Shown here in pieces: positions 40,409-49,859 of a stretch of 64,000 nucleotides of DNA. Source of the DNA: Halomonas borealis (GTDB lineage Bacteria > Pseudomonadota > Gammaproteobacteria > Pseudomonadales > Halomonadaceae); assembly GCF_004798905.1 (NCBI RefSeq), contig NZ_SDMO01000012.1, positions 1 to 64,000 of the forward strand, read 5' to 3'. The position numbers and the translations under genes were made by a program. The notes under the pieces were generated by a model that saw only the letters and a program-made list of their open reading frames with translations, made no database searches and was not told the origin of the DNA. Every line of letters starts with the position of its first letter. The stretch's first letter is position 1.

Positions 40409-40831
40409 TCAGGTCTGGGGACGCACCAGGAACACCGAGGCTTCGGTATGCGTGGCTACCTTGCCACCATGCGATGGAATCACGGCGTCGAGATGCTTCG
40501 GCGGATGGGTCGGCATGATCACCAGGTCCGCGTCGGCCTCGTCGATGGCATCGACCAGAACGTCGTCCAGATCGGCGATGGGGTCCGGGGTGGTGATGAC
40601 ACGGGCGCTGACCGGCTGGCCGTGGACCTTGGCGCGCTCCTGGGCGAAGGCCTCGAGCTTCTGCTGATGTTCCTCGGGGGTGCGTGCCACCGATCCCGGG
40701 GTCGTGGCGGCGACCGCCACATAGCAGACCTCCGCGCCATAGTGCTTGGCCTGCTCGGCGACGACCTGCAGCGATGGCTCGATCACCTCGATGTGGGCCA
40801 GGTCTACCGGCACCAGGATCTTCTTGAACAT
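40409..40831 (-). CDS. UspA-family universal stress protein
   Basis: A 140-aa protein with the Usp fold: 'KKILVPVDL' at the start and a C-terminal 'PSHGGKVATHTEASVFLV' approximating the ATP-binding G-2x-G-9x-G(S/T) motif (shortened here). First gene of a pair with the BCCT transporter. TeaD, a Usp, modulates the ectoine transporter TeaABC in Halomonas elongata; a similar control of the BCCT carrier is plausible inference. Confidence 0.88.
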   Translation of the reverse strand: MFKKILVPVDLAHIEVIEPSLQVVAEQAKHYGAEVCYVAVAATTPGSVARTPEEHQQKLEAFAQERAKVHGQPVSARVITTPDPIADLDDVLVDAIDEADADLVIMPTHPPKHLDAVIPSHGGKVATHTEASVFLVRPQT

Positions 40832-41177
40832 GCCTGCGCTCCTTATGAAGGTGTGTCTGCGGCTGACACCCTTGAGTGTGGCCGTTGGGCGACGATTCTG
40901 GGAGCCCGCGTTTCAACGCGGCTCGGCCAAGAGCGCCACCGATGTTGCACCCTTCCTGTGTCGTGTTGTGCTCACAGATGGCGTCTCGGGCCACCTCGGA
41001 TAAGTGATTCTAATAAAAATTCGACTTGTTGATAACAGTTGCTTAGCAAACTCTGTGCATATGCTGTCGCTGTGCGGCAGGCGACATGGCCATGTCATCG
41101 TGAGACAGGGCGTCATGCGAGGGGAAAGCGTTGACGGCGAGGGCATGCGCGATGCCGCCTGATCCACGTAGCACCCG
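40832..41177. other. Intergenic region upstream of uspA
   Basis: About 345 bases, containing the candidate promoter at 41007-41035 and an untranslated leader of roughly 170 bases. No gene seen. The far end borders the proX terminator. Confidence 0.5.
41007..41035 (-). promoter_or_regulatory. Candidate sigma-70 promoter of uspA-BCCT
   Basis: On the minus strand TTATCA, 17 bases, TAGAAT (4/6 and 5/6 matches to consensus) in an AT-rich patch. Confidence 0.5.
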
Positions 41178-41209
41178 AAAAAAAGGGGAGACGCCCGAGG
41201 CGTCTCCCC
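41178..41209 (-). terminator. Intrinsic terminator of proV-proW-proX
   Basis: An 11-base stem (GGGGAGACGCC with its complement), 3-base loop, and seven T following on the minus strand, about 30 bases after the proX stop. Confidence 0.88.
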
Positions 41210-41239
41210 CTGGCGGGTGGCGCGGGAGCCGATATGGCC

Positions 41240-42103
41240 TCAGGAGGCTTCCGGCAGCCACTCCTGGACCAGGTCCTGGTTCTCTTCGACCCACTGCTTG
41301 GCGTTGGCGTAGGGATCGGAATCTTCTTCCTGGTTCATGAGCATGACCTCACCCATGGCTTCGGGCGTCCACTCGAAGGCGTCCAGGATGGCATAGGCCC
41401 CCGGCATGTCGTCCTCGAAACCATCGCGCACGATGGTGTGGATCTGCTCGGCACCGCCATAGACGTTCTTGGGGTCTTCCAGGTACTTGAGATCCCAACG
41501 GGCGAACATCCAGTGCGGGGTCCAGCCGGTCACCGCGATGTCTTCCTGGTTGTTGATGGCGCTCTGGAGGGCCGCGGTCATGGTGGCGCCGCTGCCGCTC
41601 TGCAGGTCGAGGTCGAGGTCGTATTCCTCGACGACCTTCTCGGTCAGGCTCATGATGCCGGCGCCCGGATCGATGCCGGTGAGCTTGCCGTTGAAGTCGT
41701 CGGCGTGCTCGTTCAGGTCGGCGATGGAGTCGGCGTCGCTGTAGGCCGGAACCACCAGGCCGAGCTTGGTGCCCTCGAGGTTCGGGCCCAGGTCGTCAAC
41801 CTGATCACCGACTCGCTCGAGATAGTCGGCGTGGGTCGTCGGCAACCAGCCGGCGACGATGCCATCGGCATCGCCGGAAGCCACGGATTGCCACATGGCG
41901 GCGGCGGATAGCGAGGTGAGTTCTACCTCGTAGCCGGCCTGCTCCAGCACGGTGCGCATGACGTTGGTGGAGGCGACTTCGGACGCCCACTCGACGTAAG
42001 CCAGGTGCACGGTGCCCTTGTCGGCGGCTTGGGCAGTGGCGGCGGTGAGGCCAGCACCGGCGATCAGGGTCAGGCCGGCGAGACGCATCGGTTGCTTGTT
42101 CAT
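41240..42103 (-). CDS. proX: Glycine betaine/proline ABC transporter, periplasmic binding protein
   Basis: A 287-aa OpuAC-type binding protein with a signal peptide (1-26, ending TAQA). 'HLAYVEWASEVASTNVM', 'GDADGIVAGWLPTTH' and 'TGWTPHWMFARWDLKYLEDP' supply the Trp-rich ligand pocket for quaternary amines. ATG 42103 is preferred over 42163, which would add 20 residues before the signal peptide and overlap the palindrome. Third gene of the operon, behind an 80-base gap carrying a hairpin, and followed by a strong terminator. Confidence 0.92.
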   Translation of the reverse strand: MNKQPMRLAGLTLIAGAGLTAATAQAADKGTVHLAYVEWASEVASTNVMRTVLEQAGYEVELTSLSAAAMWQSVASGDADGIVAGWLPTTHADYLERVGDQVDDLGPNLEGTKLGLVVPAYSDADSIADLNEHADDFNGKLTGIDPGAGIMSLTEKVVEEYDLDLDLQSGSGATMTAALQSAINNQEDIAVTGWTPHWMFARWDLKYLEDPKNVYGGAEQIHTIVRDGFEDDMPGAYAILDAFEWTPEAMGEVMLMNQEEDSDPYANAKQWVEENQDLVQEWLPEAS

Positions 42104-42142
42104 CGAATTTGCCTTTGTTGGTAATGCGAGTTCGAGGATGCA

Positions 42143-42178
42143 GGGGCTACCCGTCGGTTGCAACCGACGGGTAGCCCC
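42143..42178 (-). repeat. Perfect 36-base palindrome between proW and proX
   Basis: GGGGCTACCCGTCGGTT and its exact complement with a two-base centre (GC). As RNA it would form a very stable hairpin in the intercistronic gap. It has no T run after it, so it looks like an mRNA-stability or differential-expression element, not a full terminator. Confidence 0.8.
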
Positions 42179-42184
42179 GCGGGA

Positions 42185-43023
<839 letters not shown>

Positions 43024-43024
<1 letters not shown>

Positions 43025-44226
43025 CAGTGGTCTCCTGCCTGTGCGAGTTCGTCGAGGACGGCGCCTTTCACGACCACGCCTTGCAGTACCTGCTCATCGT
43101 CCACCACCGCGATGGGGAAGCGGTTCTCGCTGAACATGGCGAACAGGTTATGCATGGGTTCGTCGCGGGTGACCTTGCGGAAGTCCTGGGTCATCGAATC
43201 GGTGACGCGTTCCATACCTGCTTCCAGCGCCTGGCTGGCGGCGTCGGCGTCGATCAGGCCGACCAGGCGGCGATCGCGGTCGAGGATGTAGATCGAATCG
43301 AGGCTGTGATCGCGCATCTTGCGCAGCGCGGTGCGCGGACCATCGGTGTCGCGCACCGTGGAGCGCACCTTGCGCATGGCGCTCTCGGCACTGAGGATGC
43401 GCGACTTGTCGACGCCCTCGATGAAGCGACGCACGTAGTCGTCGGCGGGCTTGGTGAGGATTTCCTCAGGGCTGCCGATCTGCACCACCTCGCCGTCCTT
43501 GAGCAGCACTATGCGGTCACCGATGCTCAATGCCTCATCGAGGTCGTGGGTAATGAAGACGGTGGTCTTCTGCATGCGATGCTGGAGCTGCAGCAGTTCT
43601 TGCTGCATGTCGCCGCGGATCAGCGGGTCGAGCGCCGAGAAGGCCTCGTCCATCAACAGCACGCTTGCGTCGTTGGCCAGCGCGCGAGCCAGGCCGACAC
43701 GCTGCTGCATGCCGCCGGACAACTGCCGGGGCAGGGCGTCCTCCCAGCCATCGAGGCCAACTTGCTTGAGGGCGTTACGCGCGATCTCGCGACGCTCGCC
43801 GGCATCGACACCGCGAATTTCCAGGCCGAACTCGGCATTCTCCTGGACCGTGCGGTGAGGGAACAGTGCGAAATTCTGGAACACCATGGAGAAGTGGCGG
43901 CGGCGGCATTCCAGCAGCTCCTTCTCCTTGAGGCTCGGGATGTTCTGCCCGTCGATGACGATCTCGCCCTCGGTGGGGTCGATCAGCCGGTTAAGACAGC
44001 GGATCAGGGTCGACTTACCGGAACCGGACAGCCCCATGATCACCAGCAGTTCCCCTTCGTAGACATCGAAGTCGATGTTGGAAAGGCCCAGGGTCTGGCC
44101 GGTCTTGTCGAGGATTTCGGGGCGCTTCAGCCCCTGGTCGCGCAGTTCCAGCGCCTTCTTCGGCTGGCTGCCGAAGACCTTGCTGAGGTTGCGGACCCGA
44201 ATCTTGACGTTTCGGTTGTCACTCAT
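43024..44226 (-). CDS. proV: Glycine betaine/proline ABC transporter, ATPase with CBS domains
   Basis: A 400-aa ATPase: Walker A 'GLSGSGKSTL', signature 'LSGGMQQRVGLARAL', Walker B 'VLLMDEAFSALDP', followed from about residue 285 by a tandem CBS pair, which in OpuA senses ionic strength. ATG 44226 gives MSDNRNVKIRVRNLSKVFG; ten residues upstream are in frame but lack a ribosome site. First gene of the operon. Confidence 0.94.
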
Positions 44227-44593
44227 TGGCGGTGCCTTGGTCGGCGCCCGGCCCAAAGTGGCAGGGACGGGAATGGGTTGTCGGGATGACGCGTCGCTTT
44301 AGCATGCCACTCGGCAGCGTTGACGCAAATCGGAAGCGCCATACCCTAGCGTTTATTGAATGGTTGTTCAAACTGTGGCGAACGCCGTCGAAAAGCGGTT
44401 TTTTCGGCATCGCATGGGAGAATTGGCGATGTCGGGCATTAGCGACAAGCGCCAGAGGCTACCGTTGGTCGTCGCATTCAGCAAGTCGGCGAGTTAGAAC
44501 GAGGAGGGGCGAAGCGGGAAAAATCGGCGGCCAAGCCAGGTGGGAAAAGCCTCGCCTAGGGGCGGCGGCGCGACCGGTAAACCGGGCTCACGC
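44227..44593. other. Intergenic region upstream of proV
   Basis: About 367 bases between the AEC-family gene and proV, both on the minus strand. It presumably holds the proV promoter. A short A/T-rich stretch with a T6 run lies around 44385-44405. A plus-strand open frame here is not gene-like. Confidence 0.4.
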
Positions 44594-45469
44594 CTAGATC
44601 AGCAGTGCCAGCAACAGCGGCAGGTAAAGCAGCGACAGCAGGGTCGAGCAAAACACCAGGCTGGCCACGTATTCCGGATCGCGACGGGCCTTCTGGGCGA
44701 ACAGGTAATTGAACACCGCCACCGGCATGCTCATCTGCAGTATCAGGATGGCATGGGCCATGGGCGGCAGGTCGAGCAGCGTGCCGACGCCCCAGGCCAG
44801 GCCCGCGGCCAGCGGCAGGCGCAGCAGGCAGAAGCCCAGGCCGGAGCGCAGGTTGGTGGCCCGGATATTGGCCAGCGAGACGCCGAGGGTGATCAGCATC
44901 AAGGGGACGGTGAAGCCCGAGATCAGCTCCACGCTGTTGGCCAGCCAGGCCGGCAGGGTGGTGTCGGTGAGCAGCAGCGCCAAGGAGATCAGGATGGCGT
45001 ACACCGTGGGCGTGGTGGCGAGGATCTTGAACGGGTTGCCGCGCCCGGCCATCAACGAGCCCAGGGTGAACTGGAAGAGCGTCACCGTGACCATCACCGT
45101 GATGCCGAAGGCGAAGCCCGCCTCGCCGAAGGCATAGAGCACCACCGGCAGCCCCATGTTGCCGGTGTTGGGGTACATCATCGGCGCCAGCAGCACCCGC
45201 CAGTCATGCTTCAGCAGGCGGGCCGTGACGAAGGTGGCCGCCGCCATGGCGAGCAGTACCAGGCTGGTGGCCAGCATGGTGCGCCCGAAGCCGCCGGCAT
45301 CGATCTCGGCGTTGGCCAGTGAGGCGAGTACCAGGGCCGGGGTGCCGATGTTGAACACCAGGCGGGTGATGAAGGCGACCGGGTAGTCGTGGCCGAGCCG
45401 AACCCAACCGAAGCCCAGGCCGGCACCGGCGATGACCGGCGCCATCACGGCGAAGAGTTCGGCGAACAT
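44594..45469 (-). CDS. AEC-family (auxin efflux carrier-like) permease
   Basis: A 291-aa protein with about ten helices in two inverted halves. 'YPNTGNMGLPV' is the conserved Asn-Thr-Gly-Asn crossover motif of the AEC family, whose bacterial members carry malate, malonate or other small organic acids. The substrate cannot be read from sequence. Stands alone on the minus strand. Confidence 0.85.
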   Translation of the reverse strand: MFAELFAVMAPVIAGAGLGFGWVRLGHDYPVAFITRLVFNIGTPALVLASLANAEIDAGGFGRTMLATSLVLLAMAAATFVTARLLKHDWRVLLAPMMYPNTGNMGLPVVLYAFGEAGFAFGITVMVTVTLFQFTLGSLMAGRGNPFKILATTPTVYAILISLALLLTDTTLPAWLANSVELISGFTVPLMLITLGVSLANIRATNLRSGLGFCLLRLPLAAGLAWGVGTLLDLPPMAHAILILQMSMPVAVFNYLFAQKARRDPEYVASLVFCSTLLSLLYLPLLLALLI

Positions 45470-45521
45470 GCGTTATCTCCTCGGAAATATAGGTGAAAGG
45501 CGACAGGGCGCATGTGGCTTC

Positions 45522-47582
45522 TCATCGGGCCTCGGCGGTGTCGGCGAGCGGGCCCACTTGGTGGCGAGAGGCTTGAGCCCGCTGGGCCTGACGCTCCAGC
45601 GAGAGCGCCAGTCGTTCGACCAGCCCGGCGAGCAACGCATGATGGCGCTCGGTCAGTGCGGGATGTCGGCCCACGGCCGCGATCAGGGTTTCGCCGGCCG
45701 CCTCCACCCCTTCGGGCGAATGGCCCCGGGCGCTGTCGGCGTAGGCCTGGGCCAGGGCGTCGAAGAAGCGTCGCTTGGCACGATGCAGCGCCTCGTCCGG
45801 CAGGTCATCGAGGCGCCGGCGCATCTGCAGGCAGGCATAGCCGATATCCAGTCCGGTCAGGCCCAGGGTGAAGAGGTGACGCTGATCCTCGGGCAGCACG
45901 TCGTCATGCTTGGCCAGGTGCAGCAAGCGGTCGGCCATGCCGCCGACGAAGCGGGACTCCGCCTCGTGGATGGAGGGCGTGGTCAGTCGGCGCAGATCGC
46001 CGGTGATGGCACCGACCAGCCGGCGCTTGCGCAGGGCCGAGCCGAAGCCGGGCAGCAGCCGGAAGCCGGTGACCACCGCGGACAATCCGATTATCACCGC
46101 GATGGCACGGTTGATGAAGCTATCGAAGGAGAAGTCCATGCCGTTGCCGGGCATGGTCAGCAGGATGTTGCCGATGATGAAGGCCAGGCAATAGCCCATC
46201 AGCCGTGGGTTGGCCACGCCCAGCAGCCCCAGGAACAGCGGGGTGAGGAAGATCATCGCCAGCATCGGAAAGCCGCTGGCCTGGGCCAGCAGCACATGGC
46301 CGAACAGGAAGGCGCTGGGGATCGCCGCCAGCATGCCCTTGGTGAACATCATGCAGATCACGACCGGGTTGTCGCGGGTGGCGAAGAAGGCCGAGAACAG
46401 GGTGCCGAGCAGCATCGCCACCTGGCCGTTGTTCCAGGCGGTCGCCAGCCAGAAGCTGGCGAGCAGGCCGAAGATGAGGCCGGCGCGCAGGGCGTTGAAT
46501 CCGGCGACCAGGTGATCGCGATGCCAGGCCAGGGCCACGCCGCGTAGACGCATCTGGCCGGGCCGGGTGATGGCGTCGCGGGCGTCGAGCATCACCACGG
46601 CATGGCCCAGCGCCTCGCGCAGGCCCTGCAGGCAGCGTTGCTCGAGCGGGCTCAGCGATGCTTCGGGGCAGTCCTTCACCCGGTGGCGAAGCGCATGCAG
46701 GCGACGCTGGGCCGGGGCTACCCCATGGGCCTCCGCCGACTCGCGGAAGCCCTCCGCGATCTCGCCGGCCAGCCGGTGGATCGTGGGCGACAGTCGGTCG
46801 CCGTAGTGGTGAATCAGCTGCTGCAGGGCGTGCAGGGTGGCCATCAGGCGCAGGGTACGGCGGGTCAGCACGTGGCTGGCACGGATCCGGCCTGGGCCTT
46901 CCGGGCCCTCGTAACGGGCGGCCTGGCTGTCGGTCTCGAGCTGGGTGAGCGGTTCCAGGCTGCCGGTCAGGGTGCGCTGCAGGTCGCCGAGATCGTCGGC
47001 GTCGGTCAGTCGCTGCGCGGCGTGCTGGAAGGCCTGATTGACGACCTCGTCGGCCTGCCGACCCAGGTGGTCACCGACCTTGATCGGCCATAGCAGCGCG
47101 CTGACCAGGGTCGCGCAGACCGCGCCCAGCGACAGTTCCGACAGACGCGCCACGGCGATGGAGAAGATGCCGTCGGGCTGGCCGGCGCCGATCACCACGA
47201 TCAGCATGGCCGTGACGGCGCCCATGATGCAGCCGTAGGAGGCGTTGTTGCGCAGCAGCGAGCTGCCATAGGTGCACAGCATGATCCATAGCGTCAGGGT
47301 GACCAGCGCCGGAATGGGATTCTGGGCGAACAGCGCCATGATGGCGATGCCGATGCCGCAACCGACCAGGGTGCCGCTGATCTGGCTGATGCCCTTCTCG
47401 ATCACCATGCCGCTCATCGGGCGGATCTGCAGGAAGGCCGCCGAGATCAGCGCCCAGTAGGGGCGCTCCAGGTCGCACCACAGCGCGGCATAGAGCGCCA
47501 GCAGCATGGCCAGGGTCGCCTTTATGGCGAACTTCACCGCCTCGCTGCTGGGGGTGAGATAGGCCTGTAACCAGGGCGACAT
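45522..47582 (-). CDS. FUSC-family efflux protein (AaeB-like)
   Basis: A 686-aa inner-membrane protein with two sets of about five to six helices (roughly 15-165 and 355-505), each followed by a cytoplasmic helical domain, the layout of AaeB/YccS. With the HlyD-like and DUF1656 proteins upstream it forms an AaeXAB-type set, known in E. coli to export aromatic carboxylic acids. Six bases separate it from the HlyD-like gene. Confidence 0.88.
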   Translation of the reverse strand: MSPWLQAYLTPSSEAVKFAIKATLAMLLALYAALWCDLERPYWALISAAFLQIRPMSGMVIEKGISQISGTLVGCGIGIAIMALFAQNPIPALVTLTLWIMLCTYGSSLLRNNASYGCIMGAVTAMLIVVIGAGQPDGIFSIAVARLSELSLGAVCATLVSALLWPIKVGDHLGRQADEVVNQAFQHAAQRLTDADDLGDLQRTLTGSLEPLTQLETDSQAARYEGPEGPGRIRASHVLTRRTLRLMATLHALQQLIHHYGDRLSPTIHRLAGEIAEGFRESAEAHGVAPAQRRLHALRHRVKDCPEASLSPLEQRCLQGLREALGHAVVMLDARDAITRPGQMRLRGVALAWHRDHLVAGFNALRAGLIFGLLASFWLATAWNNGQVAMLLGTLFSAFFATRDNPVVICMMFTKGMLAAIPSAFLFGHVLLAQASGFPMLAMIFLTPLFLGLLGVANPRLMGYCLAFIIGNILLTMPGNGMDFSFDSFINRAIAVIIGLSAVVTGFRLLPGFGSALRKRRLVGAITGDLRRLTTPSIHEAESRFVGGMADRLLHLAKHDDVLPEDQRHLFTLGLTGLDIGYACLQMRRRLDDLPDEALHRAKRRFFDALAQAYADSARGHSPEGVEAAGETLIAAVGRHPALTERHHALLAGLVERLALSLERQAQRAQASRHQVGPLADTAEAR

Positions 47583-47588
47583 GCGCGC

Positions 47589-48449
47589 CTACTCCGTCGG
47601 CTCGACGTATACCGAGGCCGTCATGCCGGCGCTCAGGGTCACACCCTCGGGGATCGCGTCCAGCGCGATGCGCACCGGGATGCGCTGGGCCAGGCGTACC
47701 CAGCTGAAGGTGGGTTGCACCTGGGGCAGCAGCTGGCTGTTGGGCGCGGTGTTGGGGTCGGCGATGGCACGCCCGATGCTCTCGACATGGCCCTCGAGCT
47801 CGGTATCGCCGCTCATCAGGATGACCCGGGCGGCGTCGCCGACCTCGAAGCTCGGGGTCTTGGTCTCCTCGAAGTAGCCGGTGACGAAGTAGGAATCGGC
47901 CTTGATCAGGGCCATCACCGATTCGCCGGTGCCGACGTAGTTGCCTTCGCTGAGCTGCAGGTTGAGGACATGCCCCGCCGATGGTGCCGCGACCGTGGTG
48001 CGTTCGAGGTCGAGCCGCGCGCTGTCGAGTGCGCTGCTGGCCTGCTCGAGCAAGGCGTCGGCCACCTGGCGGTTGGTGCGTGCCGTCTCCTGGCCTTCGG
48101 CGCTGATCGCCTGGCGGCTCAGGCGGCTGCGGCGCGAGGCCTCGTCCTGGCTCTGCTGGAGTTCGGCCCGGCGCTGGGCGACCACCGCTTCGGCCTTGCT
48201 CACCGCCGTCTGGTAGCGCTCGGAATCGATCTGGAACAGCGTCGCGCCCGCGTCGACGCGTTGATTGTCGCCCACCGCGAGCGACACCACACGCCCGGAG
48301 ACGTCGGGGGCGATGGTGATCACCTCGGCCCGGACCCGGCCATCGCGGGTCCAGGGGGTGTACAGATAGTAGTGCCATAGCCACAGGCCGGCGGCGATGG
48401 CCAGGGCGACGATGACCAGGGTGACGAGGCTGCGTAGCAGGGTGCGCAT
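47589..48449 (-). CDS. HlyD/EmrA-type membrane-fusion protein (AaeA-like)
   Basis: A 286-aa periplasmic adaptor with an N-terminal membrane anchor (~5-27), 'WTRDGRVRAEVITIAPDVSG' (barrel-lipoyl start, in part), an alpha-hairpin (~80-150) and a lipoyl half 'VAAPSAGHVLNL'. ATG 48449 gives MRTLLRSLVTL; further in-frame codons overlap the DUF1656 gene. Partner of the FUSC protein. Confidence 0.9.
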   Translation of the reverse strand: MRTLLRSLVTLVIVALAIAAGLWLWHYYLYTPWTRDGRVRAEVITIAPDVSGRVVSLAVGDNQRVDAGATLFQIDSERYQTAVSKAEAVVAQRRAELQQSQDEASRRSRLSRQAISAEGQETARTNRQVADALLEQASSALDSARLDLERTTVAAPSAGHVLNLQLSEGNYVGTGESVMALIKADSYFVTGYFEETKTPSFEVGDAARVILMSGDTELEGHVESIGRAIADPNTAPNSQLLPQVQPTFSWVRLAQRIPVRIALDAIPEGVTLSAGMTASVYVEPTE

Positions 48450-48451
48450 GT

Positions 48452-48667
48452 TCAGACGTTCCCGGTGGCGGAAGAGAAATAGGCGATGGCGGCGGTGCAG
48501 ATCACGAACAGGGCGGTATCGAACCAGGCCTCGAACCATAGGCGATTCGCGCCCAGCAGCCGATAGAGAGCCGCACGGATCAGCAGGGTAGCGCCGAGGC
48601 CGAGCAGGACATAGAGCAACAGGGGGGAGAGGTAGAGGCCACCGACGGTGATTTCACGAAGTCCCAT
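48452..48667 (-). CDS. DUF1656 small membrane protein (AaeX-like)
   Basis: A 71-aa protein with two hydrophobic segments (about 12-30 and 46-64). 'MGLREITVGGLYLSPLL' matches the AaeX/DUF1656 start. Directly before the membrane-fusion gene (2-base gap), the standard aaeX-aaeA-aaeB order. Confidence 0.88.
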   Translation of the reverse strand: MGLREITVGGLYLSPLLLYVLLGLGATLLIRAALYRLLGANRLWFEAWFDTALFVICTAAIAYFSSATGNV

Positions 48668-48702
48668 GCTCGCTCCTTGAGCGTCGTCGTTAGCCCCCCA
48701 TT

Positions 48703-49650
48703 CTAGCAACCGCGGACGCAGGAGGCATCACGGCCACTCGGGCCGCCTACCTCGGGCGCTGTGGCCCAGCCGGCGGGGCAGGCGCCGCGCAGGAACTCGA
48801 GCAATGCCGAGACCTTGCGCGGCCGGTGACCGTGCGGGTAGAGCAGGCTGACCGGCGTCGCCGTGGCCTGCCAGTCGGGCAGGCAACGCACCAATTGGTC
48901 CGGATGAGCCGCCCGGCGGCGTTCGGCCATCCATACCGGCAGGATGCCCAGGCCGTGGCCGCGCACGATGGCGTCGGCGTGTAGCAGCAGATGATCGACG
49001 CGGAGCCGTGAACCCGGCGGGCGGACATCGTGCTCCCCCTCGCGCGCATGGCGCAGTGTCAGGCCGCGTTCGGCCTCGCCGAGCAGGTCGATCCAGGCAT
49101 GGCCATCCAGGTCGTGAGGATGGGTCGGCGTGCCGTGGCGGGCCAGGTAGTCGGGGTGGGCGTAGAGCCCGCGGGGCAGTCGGGTGAGTGTTTCCTGGCG
49201 CAGCGATGTCTCGCCGACCTCACCGTACCACACCACCACCGAGTTAGCGTCGTGTGGCAGCCGCTCGCGCGTGCGCAGGCTCAGTCTTATGCCGGCATGG
49301 CGCGCCAAGAACTCATCCAGGGCCGGCCCCACCCAGTTGCGTGCCAAGGCCTCGTGGACCTCCAGGGTCAGTTCGCCGCTGATGTCCTCGCGCAACTCGT
49401 CCAGGGCCTGGCGGCCCTGGTCAGCCAAGGCGATCAGGCGCAGGCAGTAATCGTGGAAGACACGCCCCGCCTCGGTAGGAGCCAGGCGGTTCGACTGGCG
49501 TCGCATCAGCGGCTGGCCGAGCTGCGTCTCCAGCTGCTGGAGGCGCCGGCTGAGGGTCGACTTGGCCACGCCCAGCCGTTGGGCGCTCAGCGTCAGGCTG
49601 CCGCTGTCCATGACGTCGGCGAAGGCGAGCAGTTCATCGGCGTCATGCAT
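48703..49650 (-). CDS. LysR-family transcriptional regulator
   Basis: A 315-aa regulator: winged helix-turn-helix in residues 5-62 ('SLTLSAQRLGVAKSTLSRRLQQLE', in part), then a periplasmic-binding-like effector domain. The C-terminal 25 residues are an unusual Gly/Ser/Cys-rich tail. It lies upstream of, and on the same strand as, the aaeXAB-like genes, so it probably controls them in response to an aromatic or weak acid (inference). Confidence 0.88.
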   Translation of the reverse strand: MHDADELLAFADVMDSGSLTLSAQRLGVAKSTLSRRLQQLETQLGQPLMRRQSNRLAPTEAGRVFHDYCLRLIALADQGRQALDELREDISGELTLEVHEALARNWVGPALDEFLARHAGIRLSLRTRERLPHDANSVVVWYGEVGETSLRQETLTRLPRGLYAHPDYLARHGTPTHPHDLDGHAWIDLLGEAERGLTLRHAREGEHDVRPPGSRLRVDHLLLHADAIVRGHGLGILPVWMAERRRAAHPDQLVRCLPDWQATATPVSLLYPHGHRPRKVSALLEFLRGACPAGWATAPEVGGPSGRDASCVRGC

Positions 49651-49703
49651 AGGAATAAGCCGTAGGCCGCTAACGGGAGGCGCATCGTACCAAGCCTTTG
49701 GTT

Positions 49704-49722
49704 GAAAATCATTATCGTTGTC
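49704..49722 (+). promoter_or_regulatory. Fur-box-like palindrome 1 upstream of the TonB receptor
   Basis: GAAAATCATTATCGTTGTC matches the 19-base Fur consensus at 14 positions. A weaker second site (12/19) lies at 49786-49804, nearer the gene. Confidence 0.65.
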
Positions 49723-49785
49723 ATTGGTCGTTGCGCATTCCGCAACGCGGTGTGCGATGACGCATGAGGGAGAATGTGGAAGAAT

Positions 49786-49804
49786 CTTAATGATAAAAAT
49801 TCCT
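49786..49804 (+). promoter_or_regulatory. Fur-box-like palindrome 2 upstream of the TonB receptor
   Basis: Centred on AATGATAA, 12 of 19 matches to the Fur consensus, about 56 bases before the TonB-receptor start, in the AT-rich promoter patch. Confidence 0.5.
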
Positions 49805-49859
49805 ATTCAATGAATGGTCGGTCCATCGAGGCCGACGGGATCTTCAGGAGTCGCCCTAC

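Noticed and set aside
44226..44597. Open frame over the proV upstream region
   Set aside because: Composition is unlike a protein from this genome and it spans the likely proV promoter.
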